64,000 nucleotides of DNA from Oscillospiraceae bacterium (GCA_015063385.1 SVUG01000003.1:1-64000), one strand, 5' to 3'; shown: positions 8,938-19,328, numbered from the stretch's first letter. Notes: a model not told the origin generated them from the letters alone. Made by a program: numbers and translations.

Positions 8938-10224
8938 TTATTTTTTAGGCACGAGTTTTTCGACGCCGCCCATGTAAGGACGAAGTGCTACGGGAATATT
9001 CACGCTGCCATCGGCGTTAAGATTGTTCTCAAGGAAAGCGATAAGCATTCTGGGCGGAGCAACAACGGTGTTGTTAAGAGTGTGAGCAAGATAAGTGCCG
9101 CTCTCTCCCTTAACGCGAATCTTAAGACGGCGAGCCTGTGCGTCACCAAGATTGGAGCATGAGCCGACCTCAAAGTACTTCTGCTGTCTTGGAGACCATG
9201 CCTCAACGTCAACCGACTTAACCTTAAGGTCTGCAAGGTCACCCGAGCAGCACTCAAGAGTTCTCACGGGAATATCAAGTGTGCGGAACATATCAACGGT
9301 GTTTTTCCAGAGCTTGTCAAACCAGACGGGAGATTCCTCGGGGCGACATACCACTATCATCTCCTGCTTTTCAAACTGATGGATACGGTAAACACCGCGC
9401 TCCTCAATGCCGTGTGCACCCTTTTCCTTGCGGAAGCAGGGGGAGTAGGAGGTGAGAGTGTAGGGAAGCTCTGCCTCGGGTACAATTTGGTCGATAAACT
9501 TACCTATCATAGAGTGCTCGGACGTACCGATAAGGTAAAGGTCCTCGCCCTCAATTTTATACATCATAGCGTCCATCTCTGCAAAGGACATAACGCCCGT
9601 CACAACGCTCGAGCGAATCATAAAAGGAGGAACGCAGTAGGTAAATCCTCTGTCAATCATAAAGTCGCGAGCATAGGATATAACTGCGGAATGAAGTCTT
9701 GCAATATCACCCATAAGGTAGTAGAATCCGTTTCCTGCAACGCGGCGTGCGCTATCAAGGTCAATGCCCAGGAAGCGCTCCATGATATCGGTGTGGTAAG
9801 GCACCTCGAAATCAGGGGTAAGTGGCTCTCCAAAGCGCTCCACCTCAACGTTTTCGGAGTCGTCCTTTCCAATCGGCACGCTCTTATCGATAATGTTGGG
9901 GATAATCATCATTATCTTCTGCACCTTTTCGGAGAGCTCAGCCTCCTTTGCCTCGCATTCGGCAAGCTCAGCTGCCTGCTGTGCAACAAGCTTCTTGGCT
10001 TCCTCTGCCTCCTCAAACCTCTTCTGTCCCATAAGCGCGCCTATGGACTTGGAAATCTTATTTCTGTTTGCACGAAGGTCGTCAGCACGCTTTTTGTTCT
10101 GGCGAAGCTCCTCGTCAAGCGCTATAACCTCGTCAACGAGAGGAAGCTTTGAATCTTGGAACTTGTTTCTGATGTTTTCTTTTACAACATCGGGATTTTC
10201 TCTGAGAAATCTGATATCTATCAT
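8938..10224 (-). CDS. serS: Seryl-tRNA synthetase
   Basis: MIDIRFLRENPDVVKENIRNK N-terminus; class II aaRS motifs GTSEHSMIG, CFRKEKGAHGIEERGVYRIHQFEKQEM, EVGSCSNLGDAQARRLKIR. Confidence 0.97.
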   Translation of the reverse strand: MIDIRFLRENPDVVKENIRNKFQDSKLPLVDEVIALDEELRQNKKRADDLRANRNKISKSIGALMGQKRFEEAEEAKKLVAQQAAELAECEAKEAELSEKVQKIMMIIPNIIDKSVPIGKDDSENVEVERFGEPLTPDFEVPYHTDIMERFLGIDLDSARRVAGNGFYYLMGDIARLHSAVISYARDFMIDRGFTYCVPPFMIRSSVVTGVMSFAEMDAMMYKIEGEDLYLIGTSEHSMIGKFIDQIVPEAELPYTLTSYSPCFRKEKGAHGIEERGVYRIHQFEKQEMIVVCRPEESPVWFDKLWKNTVDMFRTLDIPVRTLECCSGDLADLKVKSVDVEAWSPRQQKYFEVGSCSNLGDAQARRLKIRVKGESGTYLAHTLNNTVVAPPRMLIAFLENNLNADGSVNIPVALRPYMGGVEKLVPKK

Positions 10225-10422
10225 TTCTATCTCCTTTTGGATTTGTCACATATTATATCCCCTATTTTACACTATGATAGTAAAAAATGCAAGTATTTTC
10301 AGGATTTTCTATAAAATATTTTTTTGCTGTATAAGATTCTTTTATTTTCGCTAAAGGTATTGATTTTTCGCTAATCATTTGTTATAATGGGTGTTGTTAA
10401 ATTTTATTTAAGGAGAACAAAT

Positions 10423-11286
10423 ATGTTAGTTTCTGCAAAGGAAATGCTGATCAAGGCACACGAGGGACACTATGCCGTCGGTCAGTTCAATATCAACAAT
10501 CTTGAGTGGGCTAAGGCAATTTTGCTTACCGCAGAGGAGATGAAGTCTCCCGTTATTCTCGGCGTGTCCGAGGGCGCAGGTAAGTATATGTGCGGCTACA
10601 AGACCATCGTAGGTATGGTTGAGGGTATGATTGAGGGACTCGGCATCACCGTTCCCGTTGCTCTCCACCTTGACCACGGCTCTTACGAGCACGCATACAA
10701 GTGCATTGAGGCAGGCTTCTCTTCGGTTATGTTCGACGGCTCGCACTATCCCATTGAGGAGAATATCGAAAAGACCAAGGAGCTCGTTCGCGTTTGCGCT
10801 GAGAAGGGTATCTCGCTTGAGGCGGAGGTTGGCTCTATCGGTGGTGAAGAGGACGGTGTTGTTGGCGGCGGTGAGGTTGCTGACCCTGCTGAGTGTAAGA
10901 TGATTGCCGACCTCGGCGTCACTATGCTTGCTGCGGGTATCGGTAATATTCACGGTAAGTATCCTGCTAACTGGGGCGGTCTTCGCTTTGACGCTCTCGA
11001 GGCTATCAGCGAGCAGGTTGGCAATATGCCTCTCGTTCTTCACGGTGGTACAGGTATTCCTGCCGAAATGATTCAGAAGGCTATTTCTCTTGGCGTTTCC
11101 AAGATTAACGTTAATACCGAGTGCCAGCTCTCCTTTGCTGCCGCTACCCGTACATATATCGAGGCAGGTAAGGACCTTGAGGGTAAGGGCTTCGATCCCA
11201 GAAAGCTTCTTGCTCCGGGTACTGAAGCAATCAAGGCTACCGTAAGAGAAAAGATTGAGCTCTTCGGTTCTGCTAACAAGGCTTAA
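10423..11286 (+). CDS. fba: Class II fructose-bisphosphate aldolase
   Basis: HEGHYAVGQFNINNLEWAKA, VALHLDHGSYEHAYKCIEAGFSSVMFDGSHYP, LVLHGGTGIP, KINVNTECQ. Confidence 0.96.
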   Translation: MLVSAKEMLIKAHEGHYAVGQFNINNLEWAKAILLTAEEMKSPVILGVSEGAGKYMCGYKTIVGMVEGMIEGLGITVPVALHLDHGSYEHAYKCIEAGFSSVMFDGSHYPIEENIEKTKELVRVCAEKGISLEAEVGSIGGEEDGVVGGGEVADPAECKMIADLGVTMLAAGIGNIHGKYPANWGGLRFDALEAISEQVGNMPLVLHGGTGIPAEMIQKAISLGVSKINVNTECQLSFAAATRTYIEAGKDLEGKGFDPRKLLAPGTEAIKATVREKIELFGSANKA

Positions 11287-11296
11287 TTATGATTAT

Positions 11297-11327
11297 AAAC
11301 GGCGTGGATATTCCGCGCCGTTTTTCA
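11297..11327 (+). terminator. Intrinsic terminator downstream of fba
   Basis: aaacggcg…cgccgttttt. Confidence 0.7.
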
Positions 11328-11392
11328 TTTGGAATATTGCGACATTTCTCCGCATATCCTTTTTATGAAAAGAATTTTGCGGAGGTTTTTTT

Positions 11393-12850
11393 ATGCAGGA
11401 TAATTCTATATACTCGGATATTGCAAAGCGTACGGGAGGAGATATTTACATAGGTGTAGTCGGCCCCGTAAGAACGGGCAAATCTACATTCATTCAGCGC
11501 TTCCTTGACGGCGTCGTGATTCCTAATATTGAAAATGAGTACGACAGAGAGCGCACTCTTGATCAGATGCCCCAGAGCGCATCGGGAAAGACGGTTATGA
11601 CCACAGAACCCAAGTTCGTGCCAGACGAAGCGGTGCGAGTCAGCTATGGTGATGGCGCAGAGTTTAACGTCAAGATGGTCGACTGTGTCGGCTATATGGT
11701 TGAGGGTGCACTTGGCGGAAGCGAGGACGGTGAGGTCAGAATGGTTATGACTCCCTGGTCGGAGGAGGCTATGCCCTTTGCCGATGCGGCGGAGCTTGGC
11801 ACGAGCAAGGTTATCGGCGAGCACGCGACTATTGCTATGCTGGTCACGACCGACGGAAGCATTGCCGATATTCCGCGAGAGAGCTATATTCCGGCAGAAG
11901 AGAGAGTTGTAAAGGAACTGCGTGAGTGCGGCAAGCCTTTTGCGATTATTTTGAATTCTGCAAATCCCGACGGTGAGGAAGCTCACGCTCTTGCGCACGA
12001 GCTCGAAGAAAAATACGGTGCACCGGTTGCGCTCGTCTGCTGTCCCAGGCTTAACGCTGAGGATATACGCGAGATACTTGCGCTCGTGCTTGGAGAATTT
12101 CCTCTTACAGAGATGACCTTCTCACTCCCGGATTGGACCGAGGTTCTCTCCGAGGAGCATCCGTTAAAATCGGCTATTTTAGACAGTATAATTGCTTTTT
12201 CGGACAGGGTAGAGCGACTTGGAGATATTGAGCGCGAGGTGTGTGATTTCGATTTTGAAAGCGCCTGCATTGACGCAGGTGAGGGCACTGCGCTCTTCAA
12301 TATTCCCGTGGCTGAGAGCGAATACTATCGCGTTATGAGCGAGATGACAGGACTCGATATATCCGACCAACGCTCACTTATGGCAACCGTAAAGGAGCTC
12401 GCCGAGGTGCGCGACAAGTACGAAAGAGTCGCCGACGCGCTCGCAGACGTTGAGGAAAAGGGATACGGCATAGTTATGCCTTCAATGAAGGACTTAAAGC
12501 TGGATGAGCCAAGACTCGTCAAGCAGGCAAACGGCTACGGCGTCAAGGTGACGGCACATGCCGACTCCATTCACATGATTAAAACGGGCATCAAGGCAGA
12601 CCTTTGTCCCGTGGTGGGAAGTGAGGAGCAGTCTGAGGAGGTCGTGAAATTCCTTTCGGGAGAGCTTGACGAAAATCCTGAAAAGGTCTGGGAGTACAAT
12701 ATGTTCGGCCGTTCGCTTTACGATATGGTAAGCGACGGAATGAACGCAAAGCTTTCTCATATGCCCGACGACTCTCGTGAGAAGCTGGGTGAGACTCTCG
12801 GAAAGATTATCAACGAGGGCTCGAATGGCTTGATTTGCATTCTGCTTTAA
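11393..12850 (+). CDS. spoIVA: Stage IV sporulation protein A
   Basis: IAKRTGGDIYIGVVGPVRTGKSTFIQRFLDGVVIPNI, DQMPQSASGKTVMTTEPKFVPDEA; conserved C-terminus GLICILL. Confidence 0.97.
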   Translation: MQDNSIYSDIAKRTGGDIYIGVVGPVRTGKSTFIQRFLDGVVIPNIENEYDRERTLDQMPQSASGKTVMTTEPKFVPDEAVRVSYGDGAEFNVKMVDCVGYMVEGALGGSEDGEVRMVMTPWSEEAMPFADAAELGTSKVIGEHATIAMLVTTDGSIADIPRESYIPAEERVVKELRECGKPFAIILNSANPDGEEAHALAHELEEKYGAPVALVCCPRLNAEDIREILALVLGEFPLTEMTFSLPDWTEVLSEEHPLKSAILDSIIAFSDRVERLGDIEREVCDFDFESACIDAGEGTALFNIPVAESEYYRVMSEMTGLDISDQRSLMATVKELAEVRDKYERVADALADVEEKGYGIVMPSMKDLKLDEPRLVKQANGYGVKVTAHADSIHMIKTGIKADLCPVVGSEEQSEEVVKFLSGELDENPEKVWEYNMFGRSLYDMVSDGMNAKLSHMPDDSREKLGETLGKIINEGSNGLICILL

Positions 12851-12947
12851 TTTTTATTCATATTTCAAATAAAACAATACAAATCTATTGACAAAATCCG
12901 ACAAGAAGTATATAATTTAATAAAAAATGCTTCTTAGAGGATATGCT

Positions 12948-13454
12948 ATGAAAATCAATAGAATTCTTTCTATCCTTCTCATAATAACGCTTATGTTTTC
13001 TGTTGTTGGATGCAAAAAAGATAAAGATGACGATTACGTTGAGATAGAGGACGGTGACGGCAACGAGGACAAAACCGAGGGGGATGTGATTTACTGCTAC
13101 ACGAGTAAAAATCAGACTTTGCACCGCGAAAACTGTCCTTATGCTAAAAGAATTGCAGCGCATGAGCTTCTAACGTGGGATAAAGATATAATCACTCTTG
13201 TCGATGATGGCTACAAATTCTGCGGTCTTTGCTGTCCTGACGAAAAATTGCAATATACCGATGATGACGAACATGCAAGCGGAGTTGATCCCAGCGAGGC
13301 AACCTATGTCTTGAACATTAAGCAGAAAAAGATACACGAGCTTGATTGTGTTCACGTTGAAGCAATGAGTCCGAGTAATACTGAATACACCGACCTGGAG
13401 CGCGACGTGATTTTGGAAAGCGGATACGCTCTTTGTCAGACCTGTAAGCCTTAA
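12948..13454 (+). CDS. Lipoprotein with two copies of an H-x3-C … C-x2-C motif
   Basis: Lipobox LLIITLMFSVVGC; copies at LHRENCPYAKR…GYKFCGLCCPD and IHELDCVHVEAM…GYALCQTCKP. Confidence 0.75.
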   Translation: MKINRILSILLIITLMFSVVGCKKDKDDDYVEIEDGDGNEDKTEGDVIYCYTSKNQTLHRENCPYAKRIAAHELLTWDKDIITLVDDGYKFCGLCCPDEKLQYTDDDEHASGVDPSEATYVLNIKQKKIHELDCVHVEAMSPSNTEYTDLERDVILESGYALCQTCKP

Positions 13455-13538
13455 GCTGAAGGTGCTAATTTGTATAAAATCACTAAAAAATCAATCTTTT
13501 TAATTCCAATCTTTTTTAATACTTAATTTATTATCTTA

Positions 13539-13568
13539 TTGACATTTTATAATATAGTATGATACAAT
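13539..13568 (+). promoter_or_regulatory. SigmaA-type promoter of the pur operon
   Basis: TTGACA (13539-13544), 18-nt spacer, TACAAT (13563-13568). Confidence 0.75.
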
Positions 13569-13574
13569 AGGTTC

Positions 13575-13656
13575 GGTAAGGATTTTTGCAACCGACGGTG
13601 AGCGGAATAGACCGCGAGGGAGCAAAAATTTTGATTTATGTCGACCGTCTGGGCAG
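13575..13656 (+). ncRNA. ZTP (pfl motif) riboswitch
   Basis: …gacggtgagcggaatagaccgcgagggagcaaaaatttt…cgaccgtctgggcag directly upstream of purE; matches pfl conserved GGGAGC and CCGNCUGGGC elements. Confidence 0.87.
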
Positions 13657-13687
13657 AACTACCTTATGGGGTAGTCCTGCCCTTTTT
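13651..13687 (+). terminator. Riboswitch expression-platform terminator
   Basis: gggcagaactaccttatggggtagtcctgccctttttg; left arm overlaps the conserved ctgggc of the aptamer. Confidence 0.85.
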
Positions 13688-13715
13688 GATTTTTTGAAAA
13701 ATATAGAGGTGGATT

Positions 13716-14210
13716 ATGAAAAAAGTTGCAATTATTATGGGCAGTGATAGCGACCTTCCTATAGTTGAAAAGGGGATTTCGGTTCTTCGCGATTACGGTA
13801 TTCCCTTTGAGGTACATATATATTCGGCTCACAGGACTCCCGCGGAGGCTGCCGAGTTCGTAAAGAATGCCAAGAAAAACGGTTTTGGTGTAATTATCGC
13901 AGCGGCAGGAATGGCTGCCCACCTTGCAGGTGCGGTAGCAGCAAACACCACTCTTCCCGTAATCGGTATTCCGATTTCCTCGGGTGGCCTTGGCGGTCTT
14001 GACGCTCTTCTTTCCACCGTGCAGATGCCCTCGGGTATTCCCGTGGCTACCGTTGCTATCGGTGGTGCTGCCAACGCGGCACATCTTGCAGCAGAGATTC
14101 TTGCGCTTTCCGACGATAATCTTGCGGGGCTGCTTGAAGAAAAGAGAAGTGCTGCAAGCGATGCGGTTCTTATGAAAAACCAAGCAGTAGAGGAAAAGTA
14201 TAACGCGTAA
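13716..14210 (+). CDS. purE: 5-(carboxyamino)imidazole ribonucleotide mutase
   Basis: MGSDSDLPIVEKG, YSAHRTPAEAAEF, GLGGLDALLSTVQMPSGIPVATVAIGGAANAAHLAAEIL. Confidence 0.96.
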   Translation: MKKVAIIMGSDSDLPIVEKGISVLRDYGIPFEVHIYSAHRTPAEAAEFVKNAKKNGFGVIIAAAGMAAHLAGAVAANTTLPVIGIPISSGGLGGLDALLSTVQMPSGIPVATVAIGGAANAAHLAAEILALSDDNLAGLLEEKRSAASDAVLMKNQAVEEKYNA

Positions 14211-14240
14211 ACGGTTTTGGCTTAGCGGAGGTATATAAAA

Positions 14241-15650
14241 ATGGCAGTATTCGGAATAGTAAGTAAGGAAAAAACAAGTGTCGCGTCAAGCGTATATTAC
14301 GGACTTTTTGCACTTCAGCACAGAGGCCAGGAGAGCGCAGGAATCGTTGTAAACGATGACGGCGTTTTTTCGACGCATAAGGATTCTGGAATAGTAAACG
14401 ATATTTTCACGCAGAAGATTATCAGCGCACTTGGAGAGGGAAATATGGCAATCGGCCACGTGCGCTACGGCACCCTTTCAACGAAGGAGAGAGTTAACGC
14501 AGAGCCGATAGTCGTTAATCATATAAAGGGTAGAATGGCAATAGCAACTTCGGGTTCACTCGTAAATGCAGCCAGCATCAAGCGCGAGCTTGAGCTTTCG
14601 GGCAACATTTTTCACACGATGAGTGACGCCGAGGTTGTTTCTTACGTTATAACGAGGGAAAGACTTACCGCCCCAACCATTGAGGACGCGGTTTCTCGTG
14701 CGATGGACAAGCTTGACGGTGGACTTTGCTTCCTGCTTATGTCACCGCAGAAGCTCGTTGCAGTGAGGGATAAGCGCGGTATGCATCCTCTTTGCTACGG
14801 TATCCGAGAGAACGGAGAATACGTCGTGGCTGACGAGACCTGTGCGCTCGATTCGGTAGGTGCTACCTTGGTGCATGAGCTGCTTCCCGGTGAAATAGTC
14901 GTATTCACAGGCAGTGAGGTAAAGCATATCACCGAGCATTGTGACGATGCACCCGAGCGCCTTTGTATATTTGAATATATCTATACCGCTCGCCCTGACT
15001 CTCATATAGGCGGCTACGCGGTACACAAGGCTCGCCGCCGTGCAGGCGCTCTGCTTGCAAAGGCGCATCCCGTCGAAGCGGATATCGTTATCGGTGTTCC
15101 CGATTCGGGACTTGATGCGGCAATAGGCTATTCCTGGACGTCGGGAATCCCCTACGGAATTGGACTCATAAAGAACAAATATATAGGCAGAACCTTTATT
15201 AATCCCGGTCAGGATATCAGAGAGGATAAGGTGAAAATCAAGCTCAATCCCATCAGAGATACCGTAGAGGGTAAGCGCGTTGTGCTTGTTGACGACTCTA
15301 TAGTACGAGGCACTACCTGTGCAAAGCTCGTAAAGCTTTTAAAGAGTGCCGGTGCAACCGAGGTTCATCTCCGTTCGTCAGCACCTCCCTTCGTCAATCC
15401 CTGCTACTACGGCACTGACATAGATTCGCGTGATTCGCTTATTGCAGCGCACCACACGGTTGAGGAAATCCGCGAGATGACGGGAGCTGATTCTCTTGGA
15501 TATCTGCTGCTGGAGGACGTTCTCAAAATATGCGATGGAGCTGCGGCAAAGGGCTATTGCACCGCCTGCTTCGATGGCAATTATCCTACCGAAATTCCTG
15601 AAAAATATAATAACAAATACGATACTAAAATTTCCGAAAATAAAGGTTAA
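14241..15650 (+). CDS. purF: Amidophosphoribosyltransferase
   Basis: [54 protein letters not shown]. Confidence 0.97.
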   Translation: MAVFGIVSKEKTSVASSVYYGLFALQHRGQESAGIVVNDDGVFSTHKDSGIVNDIFTQKIISALGEGNMAIGHVRYGTLSTKERVNAEPIVVNHIKGRMAIATSGSLVNAASIKRELELSGNIFHTMSDAEVVSYVITRERLTAPTIEDAVSRAMDKLDGGLCFLLMSPQKLVAVRDKRGMHPLCYGIRENGEYVVADETCALDSVGATLVHELLPGEIVVFTGSEVKHITEHCDDAPERLCIFEYIYTARPDSHIGGYAVHKARRRAGALLAKAHPVEADIVIGVPDSGLDAAIGYSWTSGIPYGIGLIKNKYIGRTFINPGQDIREDKVKIKLNPIRDTVEGKRVVLVDDSIVRGTTCAKLVKLLKSAGATEVHLRSSAPPFVNPCYYGTDIDSRDSLIAAHHTVEEIREMTGADSLGYLLLEDVLKICDGAAAKGYCTACFDGNYPTEIPEKYNNKYDTKISENKG

Positions 15651-15661
15651 GGAGAGAAAAA

Positions 15662-16705
15662 GTGAAGAATTCAAGATCCGAAAGCTACGCTGCGGCAGGA
15701 GTAGATATTACCGCAGGCTACAAGGCTGTTGAGCTGATGAAAAAGCATATTGCACGCACTAAGAACGAGGGCTGTCTTGATGACCTCGGTGGATTTGGCG
15801 GTTGCTTCGGTCTTCCTATGGGATTGGAGGAGCCGGTGCTCGTTTCCGGCACTGACGGCTGTGGAACAAAGGTAAAGCTGGCTATTCTGATGGACAAGCA
15901 CGATACAATAGGCATTGACGCCGTTGCTATGTGCGTAAACGATATTATATGCTGCGGAGCGAAGCCGCTGTTCTTCCTTGATTATATTGCATGTGGCAAG
16001 AATATCCCAGAGAAAATAGCCGCTATAGTTTCGGGCGTTTGCGAGGGCTGCGTTCAGTCGGGGGCTGCGCTTATCGGCGGTGAAACCGCAGAGCATCCCG
16101 GACTTATGCCCACCGAGGACTACGACCTTGCAGGCTTTGCAGTAGGTATAGTTGATAAGAAAAAAATTATAGATAATAAGAAAATGAACGAGGGCGACGT
16201 TGTAATTGCTCTTGCATCTACCGGTATTCACTCCAACGGCTTTTCACTTTGCCGTAAGGTGTTTGATATTGATAATAATCCCGCATCTCTTTATACCCCG
16301 AACGAGAAGCTTGGCGGAAAAAGCGTGGCAGAGGCGCTTCTGACACCCACGAGAATTTACGTCAAGTCTATTCTTGCCTTGCTTGACAAGATAGAGGTCA
16401 AAGGCATCTCTCATATCACCGGCGGCGGATTCTACGAGAATATTCCTCGCTCGATTCCCGAAGGGCTGGGTGCGAAAATAGATAAGAGTGCCGTAAAGGT
16501 GCTTCCCATATTCGACCTTATAGCAGAGGTCGGAGGTATCCCTGAGAGAGATATGTTCAACACCTATAATATGGGCGTTGGTATGAGCGTTGTCGTTGCT
16601 CCCGAGGACGCAGAGAGTGCGCTTAAGATTCTTCGTGAAAACGGTGAGAACGCATACGTTATCGGTGAAATTATTAAGTCCGAGGACGGAGTTGTACTAT
16701 GCTAA
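15662..16705 (+). CDS. purM: Phosphoribosylformylglycinamidine cyclo-ligase (GTG start)
   Basis: [83 protein letters not shown]. Confidence 0.97.
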   Translation: MKNSRSESYAAAGVDITAGYKAVELMKKHIARTKNEGCLDDLGGFGGCFGLPMGLEEPVLVSGTDGCGTKVKLAILMDKHDTIGIDAVAMCVNDIICCGAKPLFFLDYIACGKNIPEKIAAIVSGVCEGCVQSGAALIGGETAEHPGLMPTEDYDLAGFAVGIVDKKKIIDNKKMNEGDVVIALASTGIHSNGFSLCRKVFDIDNNPASLYTPNEKLGGKSVAEALLTPTRIYVKSILALLDKIEVKGISHITGGGFYENIPRSIPEGLGAKIDKSAVKVLPIFDLIAEVGGIPERDMFNTYNMGVGMSVVVAPEDAESALKILRENGENAYVIGEIIKSEDGVVLC

Positions 16706-17328
16706 AAAATATTGCCGTGCTCGTTTCGGGTGGCGGAACGAATCTTCAGGCTCTTATTGATGCCGAGCAGAGAGGAGAGCTTGGCAGCGGAAAAATCGTC
16801 ACGGTTATCGCATCCAAGCCCGGCGTCTATGCTCTTGAACGTGCAGAAAGGGCGGGTATTGAGGCGTTTGCACTTCCGAGAAAGGACTATCCGGACGCAG
16901 CGGCTTATTCTGCCGCACTCGCAGAGGCACTCACCGAGAGAAAAATTGACCTCATTGTACTCGCAGGCTTTTTGACCATTCTCGATAAGGTAATTTACGA
17001 TAAATTTGAAAACAGAATTATTAACGTTCACCCTGCGCTTATCCCCTCATTTGCAGGCAAGGGCTATTACGGTCTTGCGGTTCACGAGGCGGCTCTTAAA
17101 AAAGGTGTTAAAATTTCGGGTGCAACCGTGCATTTTGTCACCCCCGAGTGCGACGGCGGTCCTATAATTCTTCAAAAGGCGGTTGAGGTACGAGAGGACG
17201 ATACTCCCGAGTCGCTTCAGAGAAGAATTATGGAGGAGGCGGAATGGAAAATACTCCCCGAGGCAGTAAGACTATTCTGCGAGGACAGGCTTACTCTTAA
17301 AGACGATAAAGTTTACATAGGAGAATAA
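16699..17328 (+). CDS. purN: Phosphoribosylglycinamide formyltransferase
   Basis: [68 protein letters not shown]. Confidence 0.96.
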   Translation: MLKNIAVLVSGGGTNLQALIDAEQRGELGSGKIVTVIASKPGVYALERAERAGIEAFALPRKDYPDAAAYSAALAEALTERKIDLIVLAGFLTILDKVIYDKFENRIINVHPALIPSFAGKGYYGLAVHEAALKKGVKISGATVHFVTPECDGGPIILQKAVEVREDDTPESLQRRIMEEAEWKILPEAVRLFCEDRLTLKDDKVYIGE

Positions 17329-17330
17329 AA

Positions 17331-18047
17331 ATGAAGATTTCCACTATAAAGGACGAGCTTAACTCTCTTGCCTATCACGGCAGAGGTATTATAATCGGCA
17401 AGAGTGCCGATGAAAAAAAGGCAATAACCGCCTACTTCATTATGGGCAGAAGCGAGAACAGCCGCAACCGTGTTTTCGTTTCCGAGGGCGACGCTATGCG
17501 TACCAAGGCTTTTGATGAGTCGAAGATGACCGACCCACACCTTATAATTTATTATCCCGTGAGAGTTCTCGGCAACAAGACCATAGTGACCAACGGTGAC
17601 CAGACTGACACGATATACGCTCTTATGGACAAGCAGATGACCTTTGAGCAGGCACTTAGAACACGTGAGTTTGAGGACGATAAGCCAAACTTCACTCCCA
17701 GAATTTCGGGTATTATCCGACGCGAAGCAGACGGAATGAACTTCGCTATGTCCATTCTTAAGAGTGCAGAGGGTGACGACTCCTCCTGCGAACGCTTCAC
17801 CTACGCTTACTCAAGCCCCAAGGCAGGCTTTGCAAAGTTTATCCATACCTATAACGGTGACGGAAATCCGCTTCCCTCGTTTGAGGGCGAGCCCAAGACG
17901 CTTATTCTTCCCGATGTGGACATTGATACACTCACCGACCTTATCTGGACGAATCTCAACGAGGATAATAAGGTATCCCTCTTCGTCAGATACATAGATA
18001 TTGCAAGCGGTGAGTATGAAACAAGAATAGTAAATAAGAACGTGTGA
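17331..18047 (+). CDS. PurO-like IMP cyclohydrolase
   Basis: LNSLAYHGRGIIIGKSADEKKAITAYFIMGRSENSRNRVF and DPHLIIYYPVR resemble the IMP_cyclohyd (PurO) fold; lies directly before an AICARFT-only ORF. Confidence 0.85.
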   Translation: MKISTIKDELNSLAYHGRGIIIGKSADEKKAITAYFIMGRSENSRNRVFVSEGDAMRTKAFDESKMTDPHLIIYYPVRVLGNKTIVTNGDQTDTIYALMDKQMTFEQALRTREFEDDKPNFTPRISGIIRREADGMNFAMSILKSAEGDDSSCERFTYAYSSPKAGFAKFIHTYNGDGNPLPSFEGEPKTLILPDVDIDTLTDLIWTNLNEDNKVSLFVRYIDIASGEYETRIVNKNV

Positions 18048-18057
18048 GGTATAGAAA

Positions 18058-19242
18058 ATGAAAGAATTTGAGCTTAAATACGGCTGCAATCCCAATCAAA
18101 AGCCGGCAAAGATTTATATGCACGATGGAAGCGAGCTTCCTATCGAAATTCTCTCCGGCAGACCCGGCTATATCAATTTTCTTGATGCGTTTAACTCCTG
18201 GCAGCTCGTTAAGGAGTTGAAGGGGGCAACCGGACTTCCCTCGGCTACCTCCTTTAAGCACGTAAGCCCTACCTCTGCGGCAGTTGGCAGAGTCCTCTCA
18301 CCCGAATTAAAAAAGGCTTGCTTCGTTGACGATATTGAGGGACTTGACGAGTCTCCTCTTGCTTGTGCTTACGCAAGAGCCAGAGGTACGGACAGAATGT
18401 CCTCGTTCGGTGACTGGATTGCACTCTCTGACGTCTGCGACAAGACTACGGCACTTCTTATCAAGCGTGAGATTTCCGACGGTATCATAGCTCCCGGCTA
18501 TACCGACGAGGCACTTGAAATCCTAAAAACCAAGAAAAAGGGCAACTATAACATAGTTAAAATTGACGAGAACTTCGTTCCTGCCGAGATTGAGCGTAAG
18601 CAGGTATTTGGCATCACCTTTGAGCAGGGAAGAAACAATTTTGAAATCAATGACGCTCTTCTTGAGAACATTGTCACCGAGAACAAGAATATGCCCGAAG
18701 AAGCAATTCTCGACCTCAAAATTGCACTTATAACCCTTAAATATACTCAGTCAAACTCTGTATGCTATGCATATAAGGGACAGGCTATCGGTGTCGGTGC
18801 AGGTCAGCAGTCGAGAATCCACTGCACTCGCCTTGCAGGCACTAAGGCTGATACCTGGCATCTTCGCCAGTATAAAAAGGTGCTTGATTTGCCATTCCTT
18901 CCGACCATCTCCCGTCCCGACAGAGATAACGTAATTGACGGCTACATCAACAAGAACGAGGAGGACGTCACGGCTGATGGAAATTGGCAAAAATACTTTA
19001 CGCATCAGCCCGAGCCCCTGACTGACGAGGAAGCACGCGCATACCTCGACTCCATCAGCGGTGTATCGCTTGGCTCTGATGCATTCTTCCCATTCGGAGA
19101 TAACATCGAGCGTGCAAAGCGTAGCGGTGTTTCATATATAGCCGAGCCCGGCGGCTCTGTCCGTGATGACGTTGTTATTGAAACCGCCAATAAGTATGGC
19201 ATGGTAATTGCATTTACCGGTATGAGATTATTCCATCACTAA
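18058..19242 (+). CDS. Standalone AICAR transformylase (no MGS-like IMPCH domain)
   Basis: 394 aa, begins FELKYGCNPNQKPAKIYM; LKYTQSNSVCYAYKGQAIGVGAGQQSRIHCTRLAG; DAFFPFGDNIERAKRSGVSYIAEPGGSVRDD…IAFTGMRLFHH: C-terminal PurH domain only. Confidence 0.93.
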   Translation: MKEFELKYGCNPNQKPAKIYMHDGSELPIEILSGRPGYINFLDAFNSWQLVKELKGATGLPSATSFKHVSPTSAAVGRVLSPELKKACFVDDIEGLDESPLACAYARARGTDRMSSFGDWIALSDVCDKTTALLIKREISDGIIAPGYTDEALEILKTKKKGNYNIVKIDENFVPAEIERKQVFGITFEQGRNNFEINDALLENIVTENKNMPEEAILDLKIALITLKYTQSNSVCYAYKGQAIGVGAGQQSRIHCTRLAGTKADTWHLRQYKKVLDLPFLPTISRPDRDNVIDGYINKNEEDVTADGNWQKYFTHQPEPLTDEEARAYLDSISGVSLGSDAFFPFGDNIERAKRSGVSYIAEPGGSVRDDVVIETANKYGMVIAFTGMRLFHH

Positions 19243-19328
19243 TTTTTTGGATATAATTGCCCTTCGCTCTCGCTCGACGTAGGTCACTACGCCTTCGGGG
19301 CGCGAAGAACAATTCTATCTCAAAAAAT
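19242..19328. repeat. Palindromic/MITE-like intergenic element inside pur operon
   Basis: attttttggatataattgcccttcgc … gcgaagaacaattctatctcaaaaaat imperfect inverted arms around a GC-rich hairpin core. Confidence 0.55.

Noticed and set aside
9379-10152. 257-aa plus-strand ORF
   Set aside because: Antisense shadow of serS.
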